From Nemopilema nomurai (lineage: Eukaryota > Cnidaria > Scyphozoa > Rhizostomeae > Rhizostomatidae), in the NCBI GenBank assembly GCA_003864495.1, contig ML133427.1:1445247-1509246 (forward strand): DNA of 64,000 nucleotides, written 5' to 3'. The first letter of the stretch is position 1. Each line of letters starts with the position of its first letter. The notes under the pieces were generated by a model. It was not told where the DNA came from, searched no databases, and saw nothing but the letters and a program-made list of their open reading frames with translations. The position numbers and the translations under genes were made by a program. Shown in pieces: positions 51,101 through 63,100 of this stretch.

Positions 51101-54100
51101 CTGCCAACGCTGTGTGCATCGATGAGGAATAAGAGTATGAAAAACAAACCTTGAGTCATCTTTTCAAATTCTGAATTGGACGAAGCCAAGTGCAAGATGT
51201 TATGAAACCGAAGAGAGCCACTAGATTGAACAGATGATTTGCCAAACTCGTTCTGAACACCAGACAGAGCGATGTTATTTTGGCCAGCTCCTTCCTGCTT
51301 CAGGTGCTGAAGGAACCCGAAATTCTTGCGATTTGGCTTCGGCAGCTGAAAGATCATCTTCCAAATGAAGAAGAGGCCTTTTTGGAAATCTTTCTGCCCG
51401 ATACTAACGCTCTGTAAGTGCTCTGGCTTCAATTCTCCGTGCTTTTTGAATACGAACTGTTGGAATAACAGGCAGCGAATGACATTTAGGACTTGTCATA
51501 CTAATACTTGGAATACTTAGTTCTTGTTGTAAAAGGAATACATTTACACTAGGAGTGAAGGGTATATATTTCCATTGGAAAATATCTTCTAGTTATTAAT
51601 CGCTACTGTTGTGTTTTGAAACACTGTTAGAACCAAATATCGTACTTGAAGTGTATTGATGCACGATCTGATGTCGTTCTCCGATTTATCACACAGCGCC
51701 AGCAAACATCCCATATCAGCTTTCATTTGCTGTTTTCGAGATATCTAAAGACAGACATAATTCTATCATAAAATGCCTGTTTACACAATGAAAAAATTGG
51801 GTGCTCCTCTTGAAGCACTTTTGATCAAGTTTCTTTTGCTGAAGGAGATATGAGCGATATGCGAAGTTATAGATTCATATAATAACCCAATGAAGCAACA
51901 CAGGAAATATTCTGACAGTTTCTACTTAAGTGTTTGTTCTTCTAATAGCCAGCGCTCAGACACAAATATCGTGCAACATAAGGGAAGTGTGCGCACATGT
52001 TAACATTTTTACTGAGAAAGAGGCAAACTTAAGAAAGAAAAATTCCATCTCCTGGTCTACAATATTGCACAACATTTTCTCGGAAAAATCTTTCTTACAC
52101 GAATTCAAACTTTGCTATATCTAACTCAATAAAGCAAGAATTTCCAAAAAATCTCGTGAAATATCCGGTTAGCCAATGTATGTGTATAAGGGTGTCCCAA
52201 AACTATTGAAACACAGCAACAGATCATTTGATAAATGAGCAAATGAAAGAAGGAATACCTCAAACAGTCGTTGAGCCAGCCGACCCGGAACCAATTGGGT
52301 GATTGACAGAGTCATTGCAATTTGGCGCAGCTGCCGCAGTGCAGGGACGTACCTAGATGTGAAAGTTAGGAACATACTTGAAAAGTAATAATGAAAATGA
52401 GAGTGCAGATTTAGTTAAGAATATTTTATTCCTTTAAGGAAATGTGTTATTCAGCAAAGACTTGTTGCTGGAGGTCACTCTCCAAATATTCGTCGTCTTT
52501 CAAACCGCTCTGTCCTTCACCCTCGAAACGTCTTTCTATATCTTATTATCCTACGTCTTTCTACATTTATATTTAAACTATAAGAAATTACTACACCTTC
52601 TTTTATAAACAGACTTATTAATGAAAATAAACTCAATCTAATATTGATTCAGTGCTATATTGAAAACCAATGATATCAAGATTGGGAAGAATAAAATGAT
52701 CGATGATTCTAGGATGTGGGTTATGGGTTTGGTTTTTGAGTCAAGTGTTTGTTCAAAATCAGATCAAATATATCTTGAAAGGGTACCCGATTAACAGTAA
52801 AAATTATTTGGGATCTTGATAACAATTAAGAACTGGGTACGTAGGAATCGATAACATTTTCGTAAAAAAAGTGCATGGGAAATGAAACTTGCTACAGTTT
52901 GGAGGATAGTAACGAAATAATTGACGACAGTTTTGTCTATTTTGATACTTACAAGTCGTTGCAAATACATATTATTGGCCTGGTTAGGGTAAGATTAGCC
53001 TTTTTCTTCTTTTTTGAAGTTGCTTCTGCAAACAGAATTAAAAACGAGGTTACAGTAGATTGACGGAAATTACTTCAAAAAGAGGTACATTGCAATTCCA
53101 TTAAAACGGTGATAATACGAGAACACCCATTCATGCATCATTGGGATACGGCAGCAAAAGAACTGTAGAGATTCTATTATATAGCACAGTTGATGTCATT
53201 TGAAAAAGGTTAAAGTGCTTCAAGGTATGTCGCTGAGAACTTTAAGCAAAAAGTAACATAGAGTGAGAATATGCAAACAAGTCAGTTTTTGATTTCGTTA
53301 CAACATCATCTTTTAATACGATGGTAGAGAATGTGGATTTAATATGTGGCAGTAAACACTGTTCTTTTCTTTTAAAAAGAACATACAAGTTGCTAGCAAG
53401 TGTATGAAGTCATCCCAATATAAAAGAAAATCTGAAAAAGGCTTGTTGTTCAAATCTAAGGCAAATGTGTTCAAATGACAGGCAGAAGAGAAGGAAAGAA
53501 AACAGATGAAACAGACGACTTTGTTTCTAAAAAGCACGAACCTTCAGTTTCCTTGGCAGCTTGAATTAACACATTAATCGCGTGCTAGGAGCCAAAAGAG
53601 CATTTTTACCATTAGCAGAATGTTAAAAGCCATCGTATAAAGAAATTGTTCATAGCAAAATAGCATTGGAAGAAAAAAAGGAATGTAAACGAGACTTTCC
53701 AGGATGAAAGTCATGGGTTTAAATTATAAATAAAAAACCAAGACAGTTAACACAAAACAGTGGAAATCGGCAATACCAACGGAGCACCATCGATTTCGTC
53801 TATGATAAGACAGTTCGGTTTGTTTCCGCCTCCCATGCAAGCCTTCATCTGGGTCGTTGTTTCCAGTTTGTTTCTGAACAGTTCGGCTGATCTGTCGTCG
53901 CTGTCAGGAAGAAATGAAGAAAAGCACTATCAGGTAGAACAAATAACGCGTTACAAACAGTAAATGAATGATGTGATTATAAGAATTTTGAAACTGCAAA
54001 ACAGCCTAAAAACTCCTAAATCATCTCATAAAAACTGACAGATAGTGTATCTGAGAATTTTCACCTACCATTTAACAAAAAATTCTAGAAACCAATCCTT

Positions 54101-57100
54101 GACATTATTGGACACAGAATTGGCAACTATACATAAGAGTTAAAAACATGTTTAGTGATCAAGACTTCCTGTACCTGGCATTCATCTCAACAACATTGTA
54201 GCCTGCGTGTTCTGCAACAACGTGGGCGAGTGTCGTTTTCCCCAAGCCAGGATTGCCAGCCAGAAGTGCGATCTACAAATAAAATGCGATGTACGTGTTT
54301 TGGAGAGCTTGTAGAAAAGAGATTCATAAAAAGAAGACAGGCATGGTTAACTTAAGCTTGTCCAACTAAAAAAAGGAGAAGAAGCATAATAAGTGATATA
54401 CCTTGAATTTAGGCCTTCCCGTGTGATCTGTGATCTGGAATTCCAAAATATAGCTTAACAGAACATGGCATATCATTTTATATTACACCCAACAGAGTAT
54501 ACAAATTAGAATTACATCTGAAATAGTGTATTAAATGCTTCTAGCATTTAAATCTAAAACATGCCTTAGCAAATCATTCAAAGGTTTTTCAATTCAAACA
54601 ATCTGGCCTACTGTCAATAGCTTTGGCAAATAATACAGCTCAACATTCTCATTGCAAATAAAGGAACAGAAGTTCCTAATACCACTAGGTATCTTCTGTA
54701 CTTCTTATTCTATGTCAGTGAGAGGTTGGATGAAAAGGAGAATTATAAATGTCCATAGGGTTCCAGCCCTTTGGCAGAAAACAAGTTGAGATAAAATAAA
54801 ATTTTGAAATTTTTTAATGAATGGAGAATATCCAAAACATACCATTTCTTCTTCATAATCCCAATTTTGTTTTCGCTTTCCAAATTTTTTGTTGTTGCTA
54901 TTGTTCTGGTTTTCCTGTTTATCACTTTTAATGTTATTCCGCCTGACTTTATTTTTCTGACTTTTGCCAAAAACAAATTCATCCCATAACTTTAACCATT
55001 TTAACAAAATTCTGTTTATTCCCTGCAAAAAGATGAACATCACAGCTATCATTTGAAGTTAATTTTAAAATTGAACAAAGAAGATATGTGCTTTTTTGAC
55101 TGAAATTAGTATAATACAGTATACATTATAGTTTAATAATTAGTTAAATTAGTTATATCAAATAATGCATGCGGATTTAATATCAAATGCATGCACTTTT
55201 TTAGGTCTTAAAGACCATGGGTATACTTGAGGTTTTAACCGAGATCTAGAACAAACCTTCCAGCATTAGATAAATAGACAACCCTTGCATTATACAGGCC
55301 TCTCCGTCAGTATTTTCGCTTTGTTAAGGCGCGCGTTTTACCGAAAAGATTTATTTACGTTAAAGTATTCAGAAACGTCATGTTTACGCATGTAAATACT
55401 TTTTATCTAGAAATCTACTTAATAAAGCACTAAAAGCAAAAAAACAAACACATTATCGTTGTAGTTTGTCAATGTCTAGCTCAAAATTCGACGAAGAATC
55501 GGAGTCAGAAGAAGTGGAAGAATCAACATCAACTGTGGGTTGAAGTCGATTCTTTTTGCTGCACGAAGCCTCCTGTGCATCATTCTCTGCAAAAATTTAG
55601 CCGCGTTTCTCCATATAAATTTGAACTGCACGAAACAAAATTGATTTCCTTTCCTCTGTTGACCAGACCTTGTCGTTACTTTTGATCAGCATCAAATCTT
55701 GCATGGTTGCATGTTACAACTTAATCTACAGTCGCTCAACAGAAGCGTCAGTAAACTGAACTCCCTTTCTTCGGCAGAATTTGAACCAGCGATGCATATC
55801 AACAATTCCACCATCAAACATAGGTTAGGAAACTTGTCTTTCCTAAAGTTCAGAACTTTTTGCCAGAGAACTTTCTGCTCCTTTAAAAACTGTCCCATCT
55901 GACGGCTTGCGAATTTGGTGAATTTTTTCCACTCGATGATGACATCTTTCTCACAAATTCCAGCTTCGGCCAATGGGGCTGCAAATGTTTCTAGCAGAGT
56001 GCCTATTTCTGATACACCATATGCTGGGTCGTTTTGCCAATACTGTGGATCATATATACGCATAGCAGACTAAATAGCTGAATCGTGTTCATGAAATCTT
56101 TCTCTCAATAGAATCTTCATTTTTTCGATGGTTGCTTTTTGGCATCTCCTGCAACTGTACGTGCTGTTCGGGAATATTTCTTGCCAACTATCTCTACCAT
56201 TTGGTTTTCTCTGTTATTTGGCTTATTGCGTCGGTGCCCTTCTTTGAGATTAAACCCTGTCACAGCCATGGTATCCTTTTCGTACGTTAATTTGGCAATG
56301 TAGCTACTCGGCATTTCTTCGCTGGTTCCTGCAGCCATCTTTCACCCTTGAGCAATCTAATATGGCATGATGCCGTCGCCTTCAAATATCAGAGAAACAG
56401 GGCCAGCAGCAGTCAGTATGTCGATGTCGCTTGCAACTTTGCAAAAGAAAGTGTAAGATTGCAATTTATTGAGCAGTCCCCGTACCTCAGCTTTTGTATC
56501 CTTATTTCCTTTTCTTTCAGCCAACGAATTTTCAAATGCTGTAATTAACCGAGGCCAAATGTCTACAAACACTTTCATGGCTCTTGGTTGGCTTCTTGGC
56601 GATGGTTGATGAAGCAAGTACCTCCCAGTTTCGGCATCTTTTTATGTGCATCTAGCCCTGAGGCTTTACAAGCTTCAAATAGGTTCAGTTTCCAGAGTTT
56701 TTAAGTAGCCCATATATGGCTTTATATTGCTCATCACATTGCTGGAACTTAAGTCCATCATAGCAGCCTTAAAAGCCAATTCCACACGATTGTTTGCACA
56801 GTGAGTTGCGAGAAGCCAGTCATGTGACCTCGATAACTGTGTTAAGACACCAGAATAAATTCCAGTATTAACACTCGCCCCATCGGCGGTAGCAGGCACA
56901 ATCTTCGTGGTGCATTCTTAATCTGTCATCTTCATCAATCCACTTGTTGAATTGAATATACCGTCAATACGCTTTTTAATCGAGTCTGCATCCACTCCTC
57001 CGTACTCACTCATTTCCAGTAGTGAAACAACAAGATAGCATTGAATACCATTTCTTTCAATTCTAATCATAAGCAGCTTTTTTCAGAACCAGTCTTACGT

Positions 57101-60100
57101 GCTTGAGATCCAACGGACATTACCGACATGGCAAAGACAGCTGCGCACTTCTCATGGATGGCATTTGCAATGCAGTGGACATGTTCTTTTGCAGCCTTCC
57201 GGTTATTCCTTATTTCCACCAAAACTACTCCATTCTGCCTTTGGCATTTTGCTTTGGCATTTTGAATCCGCAAGGCTCTTTGTATAATAATTAACAAGGA
57301 GCGCGATTTAAAGGGTGCTTATAAACCAGGCGCGTGATCTATTGCGCGTCGCTGAAACAACAGGAGCATGCTAAGGCATTAAACGGAGAGGCCTGATTTT
57401 AGGCCCTGGCAAGATCTAGAGCTGTTGGCATTGCAATCCTTATCACCATTCCAATAGATCATCATTTCAGCCAGACTATTTAACCTTGGAGCTAAATGCT
57501 GTGAAGTCTCCAGTATTTCAGAAGTCAAAACTGCAGTATGTGGAAATACATCAAAATATAATCTAAAGCCCTTTAGGACTCAAAGAAGTGGCAAAATAAT
57601 GGTAAACTGAAACATCTTTAGGATTGCAAGGGTAAACAAGTCCAGAAAGCAAATTCTTGTCAAATGAAAAAACCTTAATCAAAGATAGCAAGCCTTAACC
57701 ATAGAGACAAAAATCTAAAAAGACAATAAAAGACTTACATCATCACTTAGGAGCTCTCTAAATGTTTTGGGGGAAAACTTTTCAACCCAAAGAGATGTAT
57801 CAGTCTCTGCAACAACAGAACATTCCTCTGTCTGTTTGGTTTCTTCACTCATGTCAAATATATCATCATCCAGATTACTAAAATTTGAAAATAAGCAAAA
57901 AGTAATGGCTTGAAGGGAAACAATTATTAAAAAGGCTGCACAAGAAAGAGTTACATGTCTTACCCATTGCCAAAATTCCTTACTGCATCTGCCCTTTTTA
58001 GAAGTTCTGCATGGCGCTGTTTGATGAGGATGAAAAGATGACAATCAATGGAAAATACGAAAATGCATTAAAAAAGAAATCTGAATTACACACAATTTCC
58101 TACCATTACAACAATGTAATACTTCAAAGTACAAATAGATTTTGTCTGTTATTAATTCATCTAAAGAACATTTACATATTTGATAAGATCTAACTGACAT
58201 CTAATCACAGGGCCAATGTTTCAAGATAGTACCTTTGCATCAACTGCCTCCCTGAGATCTTCAAATGGCATTGACAACAGGTTCATGCTGCTTACTTTAG
58301 GTTTACCAGTGGTATGTTTCTAAGAGATGTTGATGGAATACAGCTGATACATAAATTTAGACACTTTTTTAAGAACAAGGCAAAAGCTGCACAAAGTTCA
58401 TACTCTACTCAAATATGCTATAGACATGTCTGCGGTTTGTAACAAGAATGTAGTGATTTTAATAGATCGATATGGCTGTGCATGAATTCGATTTATTAAT
58501 AAAGTTATCGTAATGAACGATCTCACCAATCTTTAGCTGTATGCCTGTTATTACCGCTTTAGGCCGTCGACAGAATGAAAACCAGTCTTTTGTGTTTTTG
58601 GTATGTCTTTTCTCAAGCAAATCGAAGAACTCACTAACTAACGTTTTGGGCTCGTATATACATGATATGATGATTCATTACCTAATGTAAATAAGTTGGC
58701 GTGGGAAAGGAAGGGCTAGGCGAGCTGTGAATAGCTTATGAAAAGAGTTGCAAGTAGATGTGTCCGATGGGTGAAGGTGTAAACAAAAGAGAGGAAATGT
58801 TGTCATGGTTGAGAAAGGATAGTGATGCAAGGAAATTCCTATAGGTGAAGTAAACAGGATGATTATGGATTGCTGGATGAGGAAAAATAAGAATGAATGG
58901 AATCACTACATAGCTCCCCCCCTAGAATGCAAGCGAGGAGAAGCATTCGATAACAAACATTGACTTAATATAAAAAAATGCTAAAATGTTCAAATGTTCG
59001 AATTGTATAGTTCGAATTGTAACGAGGAGCGAGTCAATATTCAAGTCTGTCCGGAAAATGGACTCTTCTACCGGAGCGAGTTGTTCGTCCTGGAGTGGTA
59101 GCTGGAGCAGGTAGAACATAGGATGATGCTGGTGCTGTTGGAACTGCAGGTGTGGGAAGTAGGTCGGTGTCGAGGTATGCTGGTTTGAGACGGTCGATGC
59201 TGACTGTTTGTTCTTTTCCATGCATGAGGATAGTGTAGTGTTTGGTATGGCGACGCAGGATTTTGAATGGTCCGGTGTAAGGAGGCTCGAGTGGTTTGCG
59301 GACAGCATCGGTACGGACGAAGACATGGGTGCAGTTGTGTAGAGCTTGAGGAAGGTACGACTTGATGGTTTGAGGACGTGGCGAGGTTGGTTTGAGTGAT
59401 TGCATGGCGGATTGAAGGCGATCGGCATAGCTTGTTGGGTCAAGGGCGGGCGAGGAGGTGTCTGGGGTGATAAACTGTCCTGGTAAACGGAGAGATGTGC
59501 CAAAAACGAGTTGCGATGGGGTGCAAGCGAGGTCTGCTTTGACTGTATTGCGAACGCTGAGGAGAATGAGTGGGAGGATTTCTGTCCATCGGGAAGAGTC
59601 AGGATAGGCTTTGATGGAAGATTTGAGTTGGCGATGAAAACGTTCGATCATTCCGTTTGCACAGGGATGGTAGGCTGTGGTGCGAATGCGTTTGATTCCC
59701 AGGAGCGATGCGATTTGGGCGAAGAGTGAAGACTCGAATTGGGCACCGCGGTCCGTGGTGATGGTAGATGGAACACCAAAGAAAGAAATCCAATGTGAAA
59801 CGAAAGCACGAGCAATTGATTCGGCGGTAATATCGCTGAGTGGAATGGCTTGTGGCCAGCGAGTGAAGCGATCAATGATGGTAAGCAGGTATCTGTATCC
59901 TTGCGATGGTGGAAGTGGTCCAACGATGTCAATGTGCAGGTGGTCAAAGCGGGCATCGGGTGTGAGAAAAGTTCCAAGCGGACTGGTGGTGTGGCGATGA
60001 ACTTTGGCTTGTTGGCACCTTTGACAGGAGCGAGTCCACTCACGGATGTCTTTATTGATTCCGGGCCAGACAAAACGTTCGGTGACCAGATGTTGAGTGG

Positions 60101-63100
60101 CACGAATTCCTGGGTGCGACAAAGAATGGAGGTTGTCGAAGACAAGTCGGCGGTAGGATGGTGGAACGTATGGTCTTGGTGTAGTGGTTGAAGTGTCACA
60201 AAGGATGGTACCAGAGGAGAATGGCAATGGGACATCTTTAAGACGAAGAGATGACGTAGTATGCAAAGATGGTATCTCTGGATCTTCTTGTTGGGCTTTG
60301 GCGAGGAGGTTGAAGTCAATTGTTGCATGATGGTGGAGAGCGTTGATTTCCATGCGGGACAAAGCATCAGCTACCGGGTTGTTGGATCCCTGGATATGGC
60401 GAATGTCGTTCGTAAATTGCGAGACATAATCCAGGTGACGGGTTTCTCGTGGCGAGTAGCGATCTGGTGAAGATGATAAGGCATGGGTCAACGGTTTGTG
60501 GTCTGTCAAAACATAAAATTCGCGTCCTTCGAGGTAATGGCGAAAGTGGCGTATGGAGAGGTAGATTGCCAGAAGTTCGCGTCCAAAGGTGCTGTATTTG
60601 ACTTCAGCTGGTTGAAGACGTTTGGAGAAGAAGGAGATTGGCTGCCAGTGACCTTGAATATGTTGCTGTAGAACACCCCCGACTGCAACGTTAGAAGCAT
60701 CAACCATGAGGCAATACGGTGCTTCTGAAGACGGGTGATTGAGCATTGTGGCCTTGGCAAGTGCGGATTTGATGTTGTTGAAGGCAGACAGCGCAGCGTC
60801 GGTGAGCGTTAAAGACTGTTTGGAATGTTTGCCGGAGAGAAGATCGGTGAGCGGTTGTAGTATTTCGGCACAATTTGGGATGAAACGGCGGTAAAAATTG
60901 ATTAGTCCGAGGAATTCTCTGAGTTTCCGGATTGATGTAGGTGGTTGATATTCCTGTATGCTCTGGACTTTGGCTGGAAGCGGAGAAATTCCATCTGCTG
61001 AAACGTGGTGTCCAAGAAAGTCGAGGGAAGAAACTGCAAACGTGCATTTGGCAGGATTAATCACGATGCCGAACTCGGAGAGTCGTTTGAAGAGGAGTTC
61101 CAGATGTTGAAGATGTTCAGCGTCGGAATGGCTGGCAATCAGGAGGTCGTCGATGTAAGCATACACGAAATCAAGGCCTCGGAGGACTTCGTCGATGAAT
61201 CGTTGGAATGTTTGAGCAGCGTTCCGCAGACCAAAAGGCATACGGGTGAATTCAAACAAACCAAATGGAGTTGAAATGGCGGTTTTCGGGATATCATCCG
61301 GATGGACTGGAATCTGATGGTAGGCTTTGACGAGATCGATTTTTGAGAAGATTGTTGTTCCATGAAGAGATGCAGAAAAGTCTTGAATGTGAGGAATTGG
61401 ATAGCGATCAGGAACTGTGATGCGGTTGAGAGAGCGGTAGTCACCACAAGGACGCCAGTCACCAGATGTCGGCTTGGGTACCATGTGAAGTGGCGAAGAC
61501 CAGCTGCTAGAAGAAGGGCGGATGATACCAAGTTGTAGCATGTGGTCGAATTCAGCTTTTGCCACTTTGAGGCGGTCTGGAGGAAGACGTCGAGGCCGGC
61601 AGAAGGCAGGAGGACCACGGGTGGTGATGTGATGGGTGACATTGTGCTTGACAGCTGCATCTTGATAGGAGGGACGAGTTATGTCTTGAAATTTTGTAAG
61701 GAGCTTCTGATAGGGTGTTGCAACGTCAGGAAGACAATACACAGGGCGCGGTGAAGAATGAGACGACTGTATGCCATTGATTGTTAATTTGGTAGTGGTG
61801 TCGATGAGCTGGCGATGACGGATATCCACTTAAGATCAAAATGAGCTAGGAAATCTGCACCAATGATAGGAAACGGGACATCAGCAATGACAAAAATCCA
61901 ACGGTATGTACGGCGAAGTCCCACATCTAGTGTCATAGATTGTTCACCATATGTTTGGATAGTTGTCTTGTTGACGGCTTGAAGATAGTGCGATGTCGAT
62001 GGAGGATGTCGTTTTACAGCAGGTGTGGGCGGGAGAACACTGACATCAGCGCCTGTATCCACCAAGAAACGTGTACCAGTGGCACGGTCGGTGACGTAGA
62101 AGAGGCGACTGTGGTGTGTGGTGCCAGTAGGACTTGTCGCCGCTAGTCGCTGGCTTGGGAGTTTTCCGAATGCTGGGTTGAGTTGGCAGCTGTGAAGGAG
62201 CATGGCATGGTACAATGGTGGGCATCTGATCCAAATTTGCGATGGTACCAACAAATGGAGCTTTGGGATCGGGAAGCACTGGCATCACGGCGATAAGCAG
62301 AAGACGGTGAAGCTGCTGGACTGCGACCACGGGAGCGAGAACGAGAATATGGGCGAGAACGAGGCTGGAATCGACCTTGTGTGACAAGTGTAGCCAGTTG
62401 CGTCGTAAGGCTGTTGACCTGGTTGCGGAGGTCGTGGAGTTCCTTGGCGACGGAGGAGTCAGCGGGAGATGGCGAGATGTGCGAGAGGGATGGCTGTGGA
62501 GGAGCAACTTCAAGAATTTTGTCAGCTAGCAGGGCGAGTTCGTCGAGCTGAACGGTGTCAGGGGTCGAGGCCAAGATTAGCTGAATGTTTTGCGGCAAAC
62601 GTTGGAGAAAAAGTCGTTTTAAAATGCCATTTTCCAAATTGTTCTCACCAAGGAGTTGACGCATTCGTCGCAGCAGTTGGGAAGGTTTTCTGTCACCAAG
62701 TTCTTCAGATATGAGCAGTTGGTCGAACCGCTTTTGTTCGGAGGCCGAAGTTCGTTTTATGAGTTCCGATTTCAAAACATCAAAAGGATTTGTAGGAGGA
62801 GGTGAAATTAAAATGTCCCTGATTTCCTGGGCAATGTCTGGCTGTAGCGAGGATATCACGTACGCGAATTTGGTGGGCTGAGAGGTGATATTGCGGGTAT
62901 GGAATTGGGCTTCAACTTGGGCAAACCAGACAATCGGGTCGTTTGGCCAGTATGGAGGAAGTTTCAATGCAAAAGCCTGGACCGTGGGCGATGTAGCTGA
63001 AGTTGTCGATGTGGAGGGCAATGCAGCGTCGGTGGATGGCGAATCGTTATTCATGGTGATGGTGAAATGGCAATGAAAATGTCGCGAAATGAATGGGCAA

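Larger units (their letters stand above)
55295..57395 (-). mobile_element. hAT-type DNA transposon in a CHTF18 intron
   Basis: The 2.1-kb element is bounded by a 13-bp inverted repeat, CAGGCCTCTCCGT at the left and its complement at the right, a typical hAT start (CAG...). Both subterminal regions contain GCGCG clusters. The coding strand is minus, the same as the host gene. The 8-bp flanks (GCATTATA and ATTTTAGG) do not match, so the target duplication has decayed, or one end is misplaced. It lies between CHTF18 exons 57739-57877 and 54843-55022. Confidence 0.8.

Noticed and set aside
55470..55545. Small acidic plus-strand ORF ([14 protein letters not shown])
   Set aside because: It is the complement of the serine/aspartate tail of the hAT transposase, which fits the element better.
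58922..61660. Long alternative-frame ORFs across pol (58922-59503, 59648-60367, 61139-61660 minus; 59677-60000, 59850-60191 plus)
   Set aside because: Shadows of the 931-codon pol frame in its GC-richer sequence.
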